From Streptomyces scabichelini (GTDB lineage: Bacteria; Actinomycetota; Actinomycetes; Streptomycetales; Streptomycetaceae), in assembly GCF_011045015.1 (NCBI RefSeq), contig NZ_JAAKZY010000013.1, positions 24,218 to 88,217 on the forward strand: a DNA stretch of 64,000 nucleotides. Direction: 5' to 3'. Both the position numbers and the translations under genes were made by a program. The notes beneath the pieces were generated by a model. It had not been told where the DNA came from and searched no databases. It worked only from the letters and a program-made list of their open reading frames with translations. Shown here piece after piece: positions 8,888 to 18,301 of this stretch (positions are counted from its first letter, which is position 1; each line of letters starts with the position of its first letter).

Positions 8888-8917
8888 GGCCCCGGCATCG
8901 TGTTCGATGCCGGGGCC
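8888..8917. terminator. Strong hairpin terminator
   Basis: A perfect 13-bp GC-rich stem (8888-8900 with 8905-8917) with loop TGTT. It lies about 105 bp after the stop of the 9023-9259 gene on the minus strand, and it can also stop transcripts coming from the other side. Between the gene and the hairpin (8918-9022) I see no supported gene. Confidence 0.75.
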
Positions 8918-9022
8918 CGAAGCGTCTCAACCCTGTGGGCGGAATGTCGAGGCGGAGCTTGCTCTTGAGCTCCTCTGTCGCTTCTCCGGCGCCCGAGGCG
9001 AAGTCACCGAGGAATCCCGGTC

Positions 9023-9259
9023 TCAAGCATCGGGAATGTCCTCCTTCGCGCGCAACAGAGTCTCGCGCGTAATGATCACGATCCGCTCGTAGTCTGCTCG
9101 TGCGGCGTCGGGCGGGAGCTCGGGGTCGAGTTCCGTGGTGGCCTCTCGCCCGATGACAGCGAAGCTGCCATCGCTGAGCTCGAAGATGTCGGGGCATGTC
9201 TGACCAGTGGCGCTGCCGCGCTCGCGTGGTGAGGCTCCGACACGTCGCACGATTTTCAC
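9023..9259 (-). CDS. Small conserved Streptomyces hypothetical protein
   Basis: A 78-residue acidic protein starting with GTG. The core SDGSFAVIGREATTELDPEL is a pattern I associate with small Streptomyces proteins encoded near XRE/DUF6879-type regulator genes, but no such regulator is next to it here. There is no membrane segment, and no catalytic motif is recognisable. It is followed by the terminator at 8888-8917 and preceded by an unusual repeat-rich leader (9296-9394). Confidence 0.6.
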   Translation of the reverse strand: MKIVRRVGASPRERGSATGQTCPDIFELSDGSFAVIGREATTELDPELPPDAARADYERIVIITRETLLRAKEDIPDA

Positions 9260-9561
9260 GGAGAAATACCAGCCTTATGACTACAGATTGGTGGCCTCCG
9301 ACGAGCTGAAGGGGGTGGTCGGAGCATGACGGTCTCCGAGCCGAGGTTTTCGTCGGAGGCGAGGTGTCTCCGAGCGTGCGGGTGGCCGTCGGAGTGCCCA
9401 CAGAGTGAGCCGAGAACATTTAACCTTGTCGGTGCCCCTGATGTGTAAAGAAACGCGATGTGGTCGAGTGAACTTTGGCCTCATGCCTTGACGGTTACTG
9501 GTGTCGGGGTGATAGCGGGCATCGGGGTCATGGAGCGCGAGGGCGACGATGGTGTGGGGAG
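9260..9561. other. Intergenic region, repeat-bearing, no gene seen
   Basis: About 300 bp between the start of the 78-residue gene and the end of the DUF6082 gene. It holds the three-unit inverted repeat array described separately. I see no supported coding frame here. Confidence 0.6.
9296..9394. repeat. Three tandem CTCCGA...TCGGAG inverted repeat units
   Basis: CTCCGA occurs at 9296, 9334 and 9368, and TCGGAG at 9319, 9353 and 9389. They alternate, so they form three hairpin-capable units of 29, 25 and 27 nt with a period of 34-38 bp. The inner sequences differ. The array lies 37-135 bp upstream of the small gene on the minus strand, which suggests a regulatory or RNA-structure role. Confidence 0.6.
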
Positions 9562-10065
9562 TTACAGAGACTCGTCGGGCGGCTCTCCCACAACCCACCA
9601 CTCGTCGGTGTCGGTGTCAGCCTGCTCCTGGATCAGGCTGTCCATCATCTGGCCCAGCTCGGCCTCCTCCGACGAGTCGGGCAGACTCTCCCGGTGGTGT
9701 TGGGTAGCGGCCCAGTACTCCTGGAAGACCTTGTTCTGGCACATGACGCGGAAGTGTCCGTACAGCTCTCGGCGGGTCAGGGCGCCGATGCGGTGAAAGT
9801 ACAGAGCGTTGGTGTAGAGAGCGTTCGCGAAGAGGTACTGCCGCTGTTTCTCAGGGGCGATGTCAACCTCGTACGTGTTGAGGACCTCGGCGAGGGCAGG
9901 ATCGTCCATGGCCTTGCAGAGCAGGTCGAAATGGAGGCGGTGCTGTTCGGTGAGTGCGGCGCGCCTGCGGTGCCGCGCCCCCGCCTCTGCGACGGAGCCG
10001 GCCGCGGACGCGAGCCTCGCCCGGGCAGCGGAAAGCCGCCCCTTCAACACACTCTGTGTGACCAT
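9562..10065 (-). CDS. DUF6082 family protein
   Basis: A 167-residue protein. It has a basic Ala/Arg-rich N-terminus (1-40), then a helical domain with QYLFANALYTNALYFHR and NKVFQEYWAATQHHRESL, and an acidic Glu/Asp-rich tail. These blocks define DUF6082, a family frequent in Streptomyces and without a known function. The GTG/ATG start at 10065 is not preceded by a strong ribosome site. A second, truncated copy lies at 8524-8709. Confidence 0.75.
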   Translation of the reverse strand: MVTQSVLKGRLSAARARLASAAGSVAEAGARHRRRAALTEQHRLHFDLLCKAMDDPALAEVLNTYEVDIAPEKQRQYLFANALYTNALYFHRIGALTRRELYGHFRVMCQNKVFQEYWAATQHHRESLPDSSEEAELGQMMDSLIQEQADTDTDEWWVVGEPPDESL

Positions 10066-10391
10066 GTCAACCCCCGAATCAGGCGGCCGTCACGCCGGTC
10101 GTCGGGTGCGGGTCGACAGGGAACGGACCGGCGAGCGGTGGGCGGGCGCGCTTGCCGCCTTCCAGGGTGCCGAGCGGCTCTGATCGGCTGGGAGGCGGCG
10201 AGGAGGGCGCACAGATGGAAGCGCGGGTCGCACTTCCTGGCGCCATGCCCAACGTGTGCCCCCTGAACGCCGCTAACAATCGTTCACTTCGCGGGGTTTC
10301 CACCGGCTCGTATCCTGAGTCGGCATTCAGTCCTCGTAACGAGAGCCGGTCCATGAGCCGGTGCACGCATCGGTGTGAGAGAGGTCGCGCG
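10066..10391. other. Intergenic region, no gene seen
   Basis: About 325 bp between the divergent DUF6082 and COG0523 GTPase genes. It must hold both promoters. I looked for a Zur-type operator because of the metal chaperone downstream but saw none. Confidence 0.5.
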
Positions 10392-11480
10392 TTGAGTCCT
10401 GCGAGCCCCCAGCAGATCCCGGTCGTCGTCCTCGCAGGCTTCCTCGGGTCCGGCAAGACCACCCTGCTCAACCACCTCCTGCACAGCAGCGGAGGCAGTC
10501 GTATCGGGGCCGTGGTCAATGACTTCGGGGCGATCGAGATCGACGCGATGGCGGTGGCCGGCGCGCTGGGCGACTCCACCGTCTCCCTCGGGAACGGATG
10601 TCTGTGCTGTGCCGTCGACGCCGGCGAACTGGACGTCTACCTGGAACGGCTCGCCCAGCCCTCCGTCGGCATCGACGTCATCGTCATCGAGGCGAGCGGT
10701 CTCGCCGAGCCGCAGGAACTCGTGCGGATGCTTCTTGCCAGCGAGAACCCACGTGTCGTCTACGGCGGGCTCGTGGAGGTCGTCGACGCCGCCGAGTTCG
10801 ACGACACGAGGCAGAAGCATCCCGAGATCGACCGGCACCTCGCCATCGCCGATCTCGTCGTCGTCAACAAGGCGGACCGGGCCGAGGACCCCGAGCGTGT
10901 GCTCCGTCTCGTCCGGACGCTCACCGACCGCGCCGCCGTCGTCCCTGCCACGTACGGGCGGATCGACCCGGAGCTCCTTTTCGACTGCAAGCCGTCCAGG
11001 GAGCGGATCGGGCAGCTGTCCTTCGACGACCTTCATGAGCACGGCAACCGGCACGCCGGACACCTGCACTCCGCTTACGAATCCCTCGACTTCACTTCTG
11101 AAGTGCCTCTCAGCCCGCGCCGGTTGATGGACTTTCTCGACAGCAGGCCCGAGGGCCTGTACCGCATCAAGGGGTACGTCGATTTCGGCGCCGCCGACAG
11201 CCGCAACCGGTACGCCGTGCATGCCGTGGGCCGTTTCCTGCGGTTCTACCCGGAGCCCTGGGCGCCCGGCGACGAGCGCCTCACCCAGCTCGTCCTCATC
11301 GGCTCCGGCATCGACAACTCTGGTCTCGGCAAGGAGTTGGAGGCGTGCAAGGACGGCGCCCCGCACGCCGACGAGCACAGCATGTGGGGCGTCCTCCGCT
11401 ACGTACAGGACCCGGAGGCACAGGACCCCGACCTACGGGAGCAGAGCCCGGAGCCCGTGGAACCGGGCCCCGAGGCCTGA
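10392..11480 (+). CDS. COG0523 (CobW/ZNG1-like) GTP-binding metallochaperone
   Basis: A 362-residue G3E-family GTPase. Walker A is GFLGSGKTTLL (about 15-25). The metal motif CxCC is in GNGCLCCAVDAGEL (about 72). The later VVNKADRAEDPE block is the G4 nucleotide-specificity motif, and a CobW C-terminal domain follows from about 230. Family members deliver zinc or cobalt to client enzymes. The TTG at 10392, after GAGAGG, is preferred; the frame is open further upstream to 10152, but those codons look non-coding, and an ATG at 10353 is an alternative. The stop codon abuts that of parC on the other strand. Confidence 0.85.
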   Translation: MSPASPQQIPVVVLAGFLGSGKTTLLNHLLHSSGGSRIGAVVNDFGAIEIDAMAVAGALGDSTVSLGNGCLCCAVDAGELDVYLERLAQPSVGIDVIVIEASGLAEPQELVRMLLASENPRVVYGGLVEVVDAAEFDDTRQKHPEIDRHLAIADLVVVNKADRAEDPERVLRLVRTLTDRAAVVPATYGRIDPELLFDCKPSRERIGQLSFDDLHEHGNRHAGHLHSAYESLDFTSEVPLSPRRLMDFLDSRPEGLYRIKGYVDFGAADSRNRYAVHAVGRFLRFYPEPWAPGDERLTQLVLIGSGIDNSGLGKELEACKDGAPHADEHSMWGVLRYVQDPEAQDPDLREQSPEPVEPGPEA

Positions 11481-13940
11481 TCACACCGGTCCGGCCACCA
11501 CCGACACCGTCTTCGGCAGCGAGACGCCCGAGCCGTCGCGGCGCGGGTCCATCTCCGGCAGGTCGGCCGGTGTGCCGTTCTTCTGCGCGGCCCGGGCCGG
11601 AGCGGGACCGGCCCAGGCCAGGCTGAGGCAGTCCTCGCCCTTCAGGAACCGCTGGCAGCGCACACCGCCCGTGGCGCGGCCCTTGCGCGGGTACTGGTCG
11701 AACGGCGTCAGCTTGGCCGTCGTCTGGACCGAGTCGTCGAGCGTGCCGCGCGAGCCCGCCACCGTGAAGACCACCGCGTCCGCGGCCGGGTCGACGGCGG
11801 TGAAGGAGATCACCTTGGCCCCTTCGGTGAGCTTGATGCCCGCCACGCCACCCGCGGGCCGGCCCTGCGGGCGGACCTGCGAGGCCTGGTAGCGCAGCAA
11901 CTGGGCGTCGTCGGTGATGAAGACGAGGTCCTCGTCGCCCGTGCGCAGCTCGGCCGCGCCGACGATCCGGTCGCCGTCCTTGAGCGTGATGACCTCCAAC
12001 TCCTCCTTGTTCGAGGGGTAGTCGGGCACCACACGCTTCACGACACCCTGCTGCGTGCCGAGCGCCAGACCAGGCGACGACTCGTCGAGCGTCATCAGGC
12101 AGACCACTTCCTCGTCGCCCTCCAGGGTGAGGAACTCCGAAATCGGGGCTCCTCCGGCGAGGTTGGGCGCCGCGGTCGTCTCTGGCAGCTGCGGAAGGTC
12201 GATGACGTTGATGCGCAGCAGCCGGCCGGCCGAGGTGACCGCGCCCACCTCGCCCTGGGCCGTCGCCGGGACGGACGAGACGATCAGATCGTGCTTGGCG
12301 CGCCTGCCGTCACTCTCCCCGAAGGGGTCACCGTTCGCCGTACGTGCGAGAAGTCCCGTCGACGACAGCAGTACCCGGCACGGATCGTCGGCCACCTGCA
12401 GCGGTACGGCCGTGGCGGAGGCACCGGAGGACTCCAGCAGCACCGTACGCCGCGGGGTGCCGAACTTCTTGGCCACCACGGCCAGTTCGCCCGACACCAG
12501 CTTGCGCAGCTCGGCGTCCGACTCCAGGATCCGGGTCAGCTCCTCGATCTCGCGGTTGAGCCGGTCGCGCTCCGACTCCAGCTCGATGCGGTCGAACCTG
12601 GTGAGCCGGCGCAGGGGAGTGTCCAGGATGTACTGCGTCTGGACCTCGCTCAGCGAGAAGCGCTCGATCAGGCGCTCCTTGGCCTGCGCGGAGTTGTCGC
12701 TGGAGCGGATCAGGCGGATGACCTCGTCGATGTCGATGAGGGCGACCAGCAGGCCCTCGACCAGGTGCAGCCGGTCGCGCTTCTTGCCACGGCGGAACTC
12801 GGACCTCCGCCTCACCACCTCGAAGCGGTGATCGAGGTAGACCTCCAGGAGCTCCTTGAGGCCCAGCGTGAGGGGCTGGCCGTCGACCAGCGCGACGTTG
12901 TTGATGCCGAAGGACTCCTCCATCGGCGTCAGCTTGTAGAGCTGCTCCAGGACGGCTTCCGGCACGAAGCCGTTCTTGATCTCGATGACCAGGCGCAGGC
13001 CGTGCGAGCGGTCGGTGAGGTCCTTGACGTCGGCGATGCCCTGCAGCTTCTTGGCGCCGACCAGATCCTTGATCTTGGCGATCACCTTCTCCGGGCCCAC
13101 GGTGAAGGGCAGCTCGGTGACCACGATGCCCTTGCGGCGCGCCGTCACGTTCTCCACCGAGACCGTCGCGCGGATCTTGAAGCTGCCGCGGCCCGATTCG
13201 TACGCGTCCCTGATCCCGGAGAGGCCGACGATGCGGCCGCCGGTGGGCAGGTCGGGACCCGGGACGTGCCTCATCAGCGTCTCGAGATCGGCGCCCGGGT
13301 AGCGGATCAGATGACGGGCGGCGGCGATCACCTCGCCGAGGTTGTGCGGCGGCATGTTCGTGGCCATGCCGACGGCGATGCCCGACGCGCCGTTCACCAG
13401 CAGGTTCGGATACGCGGCCGGAAGGACGCCCGGCTCCTGCTCCTGGCCGTCGTAGTTCGGCGCGAAGTCGACCGTGTTCTCGTCGATCGACTCCGTCATG
13501 AGGGACGTCGCGTCGGCCATCCGGCACTCGGTGTACCGCATGGCGGCCGGCGGGTCGTCGTTGCCCAGCGAGCCGAAGTTGCCGTGGCCGTCGACCAGGG
13601 GCAGGCGCATGGAGAAGGGCTGGGCCAGGCGCACCAGGGCGTCGTAGATCGACGCGTCGCCGTGGGGGTGCAACTTACCCATGACCTCGCCGACGACGCG
13701 GGCGCACTTCACATAGCCGCGGTCGGGGCGCAGCCCCATCTCGTTCATCTGGTAGACGATGCGGCGGTGCACGGGCTTGAGGCCGTCGCGGGCGTCCGGC
13801 AGGGCCCTGGAGTAGATCACCGAGTACGCGTACTCGAGGAAGGAGCCCTGCATCTCGTCGACGACGTCGATGTCGAGGATGCGCTCCTCGAAGTCAGCAT
13901 CGTCATCGGGTCGCGGGGTCTTCGTGCTGCGGCGGGCCAT
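11481..13940 (-). CDS. parC: DNA topoisomerase IV subunit A
   Basis: An 819-residue type IIA topoisomerase A subunit. The winged-helix breakage-reunion domain has the active-site Tyr136 in [10 protein letters not shown], and the quinolone-binding helix reads [12 protein letters not shown]. The position matching E. coli GyrA Ser83 is Ala96 here. A C-terminal beta-pinwheel region follows (about 500-800), but no GyrA-box QRRGGKG is seen, which fits topoisomerase IV. The ATG at 13940 follows GAAGGAG. It pairs with parE at the left edge of the window; the two are not in an operon. Confidence 0.92.
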   Translation of the reverse strand: MARRSTKTPRPDDDADFEERILDIDVVDEMQGSFLEYAYSVIYSRALPDARDGLKPVHRRIVYQMNEMGLRPDRGYVKCARVVGEVMGKLHPHGDASIYDALVRLAQPFSMRLPLVDGHGNFGSLGNDDPPAAMRYTECRMADATSLMTESIDENTVDFAPNYDGQEQEPGVLPAAYPNLLVNGASGIAVGMATNMPPHNLGEVIAAARHLIRYPGADLETLMRHVPGPDLPTGGRIVGLSGIRDAYESGRGSFKIRATVSVENVTARRKGIVVTELPFTVGPEKVIAKIKDLVGAKKLQGIADVKDLTDRSHGLRLVIEIKNGFVPEAVLEQLYKLTPMEESFGINNVALVDGQPLTLGLKELLEVYLDHRFEVVRRRSEFRRGKKRDRLHLVEGLLVALIDIDEVIRLIRSSDNSAQAKERLIERFSLSEVQTQYILDTPLRRLTRFDRIELESERDRLNREIEELTRILESDAELRKLVSGELAVVAKKFGTPRRTVLLESSGASATAVPLQVADDPCRVLLSSTGLLARTANGDPFGESDGRRAKHDLIVSSVPATAQGEVGAVTSAGRLLRINVIDLPQLPETTAAPNLAGGAPISEFLTLEGDEEVVCLMTLDESSPGLALGTQQGVVKRVVPDYPSNKEELEVITLKDGDRIVGAAELRTGDEDLVFITDDAQLLRYQASQVRPQGRPAGGVAGIKLTEGAKVISFTAVDPAADAVVFTVAGSRGTLDDSVQTTAKLTPFDQYPRKGRATGGVRCQRFLKGEDCLSLAWAGPAPARAAQKNGTPADLPEMDPRRDGSGVSLPKTVSVVAGPV

Positions 13941-14175
13941 CGCTGCTGCGACTCCTTCACAGTGTCTGCCGGGGCATGAACGGGATCTGACGAGCTCCAT
14001 TGTGGACCGCCCCACTGACAACGCGGACCACGCCCCGTTCTCAGGGGTCCGCCGGGCACGGGCGCGCTCGCTCTCGGCGTAGCCGTTCCGGGAACTTCGC
14101 CAGCTGTCGGCGCGCTTGCATACAGTGGCATGACTAGCAGGAATTCAGCAGTTTTCCGCGATCGAAGGGACGTAC

Positions 14176-15519
14176 ATGCCCATGGGTCACACGGCCACCG
14201 TCGAGGCCGGCTCCGGCGGGCTGACAGCGACCGAGCACCGCCTTGCCAACGGCCTGCGCGTGGTGCTCTCCGAAGATCATCTGACCCCGGTCGCGGCGGT
14301 GTGCCTCTGGTACGACGTCGGCTCGCGCCATGAGGTCAAGGGCCTTACCGGACTCGCCCACCTCTTTGAGCACCTGATGTTCCAGGGCTCCGCCCAGGTG
14401 AAGGGCAACGGCCACTTCGAGCTGGTGCAGGGCGCGGGCGGTTCGCTCAACGGCACGACCAGTTTCGAGCGCACCAACTACTTCGAGACCATGCCCGCCC
14501 ACCAGCTGGAGCTCGCTCTCTGGCTGGAGGCCGACCGCATGGGCTCGCTGCTTGCCGCGCTCGACGACGAGTCGATGGAGAACCAGCGGGACGTCGTCAA
14601 GAACGAGCGCCGCCAGCGCTACGACAACGTCCCCTACGGCACCGCTTTCGAGAAGCTGACCGGCCTCGCGTATCCGGAGGGCCACCCGTACCACCACACC
14701 CCGATCGGGTCGATGGCCGACCTGGACGCGGCGACCCTGGAGGACGCACGCGCGTTCTTCCGCACCTACTACGCGCCCAACAACGCCGTCCTGTCGATCG
14801 TCGGCGACATCGACCCGGAGGCGACGCTCGCCTGGGTCGAGAAGTACTTCGGCTCCATCCCGGGGCACGACGGCAAGCCCGCCCCGCGTGACGGCTCCCT
14901 GCCGGAGATCATCGGCGAGCAGCTGCGCGAGGTCGTCGAGGAGGAGGTCCCGGCGCGCGCGCTGATGGCCGCCTACCGGCTCCCGGAGGACGGCACGCGC
15001 GCGTGCGACGCGGCCGACCTGGCCCTGACCGTCCTCGGCGGCGGCGAGTCGTCCCGCCTCTACAACCGGCTCGTACGCCGCGACCGTACGGCTGTGGCGG
15101 CCGGATTCGGTCTGCTGCGCCTCGCCGGAGCGCCCTCCCTGGGCTGGCTCGATGTGAAGACCTCCGGCGATGTCGAAGTACCCGTCATCGAGGCGGCCGT
15201 CGACGAGGAGCTCGCCCGGTTCGCCGAGGAGGGCCCCACGGCCGAGGAGATGGAGCGCGCCCAGGCCCAGTTGGAGCGCGAGTGGCTGGACCGGCTCGGC
15301 ACGGTCGCGGGCCGCGCCGACGAACTGTGCCGGTACGCCGTGCTGTTCGGCGACCCGCAGCTCGCCCTGACCGCCGTACAGCGTGTGCTCGACGTCACGG
15401 CCGAGGAGGTCCAGGAGGTCGCCAAGACCCGTCTGCGCCCCGACAACCGCGCGGTGCTCGTGTACGAGCCGATCGCCCCCGATGAGGAGTCCGCCACCGA
15501 CGAGGAGACCGCCCAGTGA
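14176..15519 (+). CDS. M16 family zinc peptidase, catalytic subunit
   Basis: A 447-residue pitrilysin/processing-peptidase family member. The inverted zinc motif HxxEH is His62-Leu-Phe-Glu65-His66 in LAHLFEHLMFQG, with the downstream glutamate ligand in KNERRQRYDN. There is no signal peptide. The next gene encodes a partner lacking the zinc motif, so the two are expected to form a heterodimer like bacterial M16B pairs. A start two codons downstream (ATG at 14182) is also possible; GAAGGGA precedes 14176. Confidence 0.93.
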   Translation: MPMGHTATVEAGSGGLTATEHRLANGLRVVLSEDHLTPVAAVCLWYDVGSRHEVKGLTGLAHLFEHLMFQGSAQVKGNGHFELVQGAGGSLNGTTSFERTNYFETMPAHQLELALWLEADRMGSLLAALDDESMENQRDVVKNERRQRYDNVPYGTAFEKLTGLAYPEGHPYHHTPIGSMADLDAATLEDARAFFRTYYAPNNAVLSIVGDIDPEATLAWVEKYFGSIPGHDGKPAPRDGSLPEIIGEQLREVVEEEVPARALMAAYRLPEDGTRACDAADLALTVLGGGESSRLYNRLVRRDRTAVAAGFGLLRLAGAPSLGWLDVKTSGDVEVPVIEAAVDEELARFAEEGPTAEEMERAQAQLEREWLDRLGTVAGRADELCRYAVLFGDPQLALTAVQRVLDVTAEEVQEVAKTRLRPDNRAVLVYEPIAPDEESATDEETAQ

Positions 15520-16907
15520 CCGAGGCCACCGTGACCATGGATTTCCACCCCCAGCCTTCGGCCGGCGAGGCCAAGCCCTGGGCGTTCCCGGCGCCCGAGC
15601 GCGGCCTGCTCGCCAACGGCCTGACGCTGCTGCGCTGCCACCGCCCCGGCCAGCAGGTCGTAGCCGTGGAAGTCCTCCTGAACGCACCGCTGGAGGCCGA
15701 GCCGCAGGGCCTCGACGGTGTCGCCACGATCATGGCGCGCGCCTTCTCCGAAGGCACCGACAAGCACTCCGCCGAGGAGTTCGCCGCCGAGCTGGAGCGC
15801 TGCGGCGCCACGCTGGACGCGCACGCCGACCACCCGGGCGTACGGCTGAGCCTCGAAGTTCCGGTGTCGAGGCTCTCCAAGGGGCTCGGCCTGCTCGCCG
15901 ATGCCCTGAGGGCGCCCGCTTTCGCGGACAGCGAGGTCGAACGGCTGGTCCGCAACCGGCTCGACGAGATCCCGCACGAGACCGCCAACCCGGCCCGCCG
16001 CGCCGCCAAGGAGCTCTCCAAGGAGCTCTTCCCCGCGACCTCGCGCATGTCGCGCCCGCGCCAGGGCACCGAGGAGACGGTTGCGAGCATCGACTCGGCT
16101 GCCGTACGCGCCTTCTACGAGAAGCACGTACGCCCCGCCACGGCCACCGCGGTCGTCGTCGGCGACCTGACCGGTGTCGACCTCGACGCGCTGCTCGGCG
16201 ACACGCTCGGTGCCTGGACCGGTTCGCCGGCCGAGGCCCGTCCCGTGCCGCCGGTGACCGCCGACGACACCGGCCGCGTGATCATCGTCGACCGTCCCGG
16301 GGCCGTCCAGACACAGCTGCTGATCGGCCGTGTCGGTGCCGACCGGCACGACCGCGTGTGGCCCGCCCAGGTGCTCGGCACGTACTGCCTCGGCGGCACC
16401 CTCACCTCGCGCCTGGACCGCGTCCTGCGCGAGGAAAAGGGCTACACCTACGGTGTGCGTGCGTTCGGCCAGGTGCTGCGCTCCGCCCCGGACGGCACAG
16501 GCGCCGCGATGCTCGCCATCAGCGGATCCGTCGACACGCCGAACACCGGCCCGGCGCTCGACGACCTCTGGAAGGTGCTGCGCACGCTCGCGGCCGAGGG
16601 CCTGACGGACGCCGAGCGCGACGTCGCCGTGCAGAACCTGGTGGGCGTGGCGCCCCTCAAGTACGAGACCGCGGGCGCCGTCGCCGGCACGCTCGCCGAT
16701 CAGGTCGAGCAGCACCTGCCGGACGACTTCCAGGCGACGCTGTACCGGCAACTCGCCGCGACGGGCACCGTGGAGGCCACCGCGGCCGCCGTGAGCGCCT
16801 TCCCGGTGGACCGTCTGGTGACCGTCCTCGTCGGGGACGCCGCCGAGATCGAGGAGCCCGTCAAGGCGCTCGGAATCGGTGAAGTGAGCGTGGTCGCGGC
16901 CGAGTAG
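15516..16907 (+). CDS. M16 family peptidase-like, non-catalytic partner subunit
   Basis: A 463-residue M16 homolog. The place of the zinc motif reads GVATIMARAFSEG, with no HxxEH, so this is the non-catalytic subunit. The substrate-clamping region is kept (for example REEKGYTYGVRAF). The GTG overlaps the stop of the catalytic subunit by 4 bp, giving tight coupling and likely equal amounts of both. An internal ATG at 15537 begins MDFHPQPSAGE and could be the true start. Confidence 0.92.
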   Translation: MTEATVTMDFHPQPSAGEAKPWAFPAPERGLLANGLTLLRCHRPGQQVVAVEVLLNAPLEAEPQGLDGVATIMARAFSEGTDKHSAEEFAAELERCGATLDAHADHPGVRLSLEVPVSRLSKGLGLLADALRAPAFADSEVERLVRNRLDEIPHETANPARRAAKELSKELFPATSRMSRPRQGTEETVASIDSAAVRAFYEKHVRPATATAVVVGDLTGVDLDALLGDTLGAWTGSPAEARPVPPVTADDTGRVIIVDRPGAVQTQLLIGRVGADRHDRVWPAQVLGTYCLGGTLTSRLDRVLREEKGYTYGVRAFGQVLRSAPDGTGAAMLAISGSVDTPNTGPALDDLWKVLRTLAAEGLTDAERDVAVQNLVGVAPLKYETAGAVAGTLADQVEQHLPDDFQATLYRQLAATGTVEATAAAVSAFPVDRLVTVLVGDAAEIEEPVKALGIGEVSVVAAE

Positions 16908-16925
16908 AGCCGCTGGACACCCTGG

Positions 16926-16957
16926 GGACCCTGGAGGCTGAAGAGCCTTCAGGGTCC
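16926..16957 (+). terminator. Rho-independent-type hairpin after M16 pair
   Basis: GGACCCT (16926-16932) pairs with AGGGTCC (16951-16957), with further pairing inside (GGAGGCT against AGCCTTC). It begins 19 bp after the stop codon and is followed by CTCTTTGTCC. Confidence 0.7.
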
Positions 16958-17119
16958 CTCTTTGTCCATATTGATTGGGAGTTGATGGGAAGGCTGCCCG
17001 TCTGCCCTGTGGCATGCGCTACAAAACCCGTGATGCGTTTGTTGTTTGAAAGATGTCCCGCTTAGCGTCAGTCCGGCTGTTCGTCAGGCAGTGCGCCGCA
17101 CCCGCGGCACCGGACAGTC

Positions 17120-17254
17120 ATCGCCGAGTCCCCGTACGGCGCGAGCCAGGGGAGCCGGGGACCCATCGTCCCTGGGGTGAATCGGGCGCCCTCCCGTAGG
17201 GGGCCCGTAGGAGACCTTCCTGCTCCGAACCCGTCAGCTAACCCGGTAGGCGAG
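17120..17254 (+). promoter_or_regulatory. c-di-AMP riboswitch (ydaO/yuaA class)
   Basis: The leader of the M23 peptidase gene carries the signature blocks of the ydaO class: GAGCCGGGGACCCA, then a GGGGTGAATCGG block, a TAGGGGG stretch, and near the 3' end CTTCCTGCTCCGAACCCGTC with AGCTAACCCGGTAGGCG. The closing stem pairs TCGCC (17121-17125) with GGCGA (17249-17253). In Streptomyces this riboswitch lowers expression of cell-wall hydrolases when c-di-AMP is high. The start codon lies 26 bp after the aptamer. Confidence 0.92.
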
Positions 17255-17279
17255 AAGGAAGGAAAGGACCAGCCACTCC

Positions 17280-18068
17280 ATGGCGTTCACCCGCGCCACC
17301 GGGAAGCACCGTCGTCCGAGCCGCGTGAAGCGCACGACCACGAGGACCGTGGGCGTCGCCGCGCTGACCACCACCGGCGTCATCGGCACCCTGACCGTCC
17401 CGGCGCTCGCCGCCGAAAGCTCCGTCGAGCAGACCGGTCTGACCCAGGCCCTCACCGTCGGCGACTCGATCGCCGACCAGATCGACGCCCAGGCCGTCGC
17501 CCAGCAGCAGGCCGCCGACGAGGCCGAGGCCCGCAAGAAGGCCGAGGAGGCCGCGAAGAAGCGGGCCGCCGAGGAGAAGGCCCGGGCGGAGGCGAAGGCC
17601 AAGGCGGAACGCGAGGCCAAGGAGCGCGCCGCCCGCGAGGCCGAGCGCAAGCGTCTCCTCAACTCCTTCGTCGCGCCGATCAGCGACTCGTACGTCTCCA
17701 CCGGCTACAAGGCCGGCGGCTCCGTCTGGTCCTCCGGCAGCCACACCGGCATCGACTTCCACGCAGCCAGCGGCACCACCGTCCACGCCGTGGGCGCCGG
17801 CACCGTCGTAGAGGCCGGCTTCGAGGGCTCGTACGGCAACCAGGTCGTGATCAAGATGAACGACGGCACCTACACCCAGTACGGCCACATGTCGTCCATC
17901 TCCGTCTCCGTCGGCCAGACCGTCACCCCGGGCCAGCAGATAGGCCTCTCCGGGGCCACCGGCAACGTCACCGGAGCACACCTGCACTTCGAGGCGCGTA
18001 CGTCCCCGGAGTACGGCTCGGACATGGACCCCCTCGCCTACCTCCGCTCGCACGGCGTGGACGTCTGA
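17280..18068 (+). CDS. Secreted M23 metallopeptidase with coiled coil
   Basis: A 262-residue exported peptidoglycan endopeptidase. An N-terminal signal with hydrophobic core GVAALTTTGVIGTLTVPALAA (about 25-45) ends at an AxA site; a charged Ala/Glu/Lys coiled coil spans about 70-125; and the LytM/M23 domain is C-terminal, with zinc ligands in SHTGIDFHAASG and GAHLHFEAR. It cuts cell-wall peptide stems. The preceding c-di-AMP riboswitch places it among the cell-wall remodelling genes controlled by this second messenger. GGAAAGG precedes the ATG. Confidence 0.93.
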   Translation: MAFTRATGKHRRPSRVKRTTTRTVGVAALTTTGVIGTLTVPALAAESSVEQTGLTQALTVGDSIADQIDAQAVAQQQAADEAEARKKAEEAAKKRAAEEKARAEAKAKAEREAKERAAREAERKRLLNSFVAPISDSYVSTGYKAGGSVWSSGSHTGIDFHAASGTTVHAVGAGTVVEAGFEGSYGNQVVIKMNDGTYTQYGHMSSISVSVGQTVTPGQQIGLSGATGNVTGAHLHFEARTSPEYGSDMDPLAYLRSHGVDV

Positions 18069-18102
18069 CGCTCCCCCCCTCGCGCTCACCGCACCGCTCC
18101 CG

Positions 18103-18132
18103 AAGGCCCCGGCTTCACCGAGCCGGGGCTTT
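18103..18132 (+). terminator. Rho-independent terminator after M23 gene
   Basis: GCCCCGGCT (18106-18114) pairs with AGCCGGGGC (18121-18129), with A residues before and T residues after, 35 bp past the stop codon. Confidence 0.85.
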
Positions 18133-18301
18133 CGCGTATGTCCGTATGCCGACGGGACGACTGCCTGTTCCGTGTCACCGTGTGTCCAAAAAATAGCTAT
18201 GGATTCCGGCCCGCCATCGGAATTTCCGGCTCTCTGCAATAGAGTCACTGAACTAGCGTCAATCGACCGCGTTTCGCGGGGATTAAGGCGGAGGTCCGGT
18301 C

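Noticed and set aside
12291..13979. A 562-codon open frame opposite parC
   Set aside because: Antisense shadow of a well-recognised topoisomerase gene.
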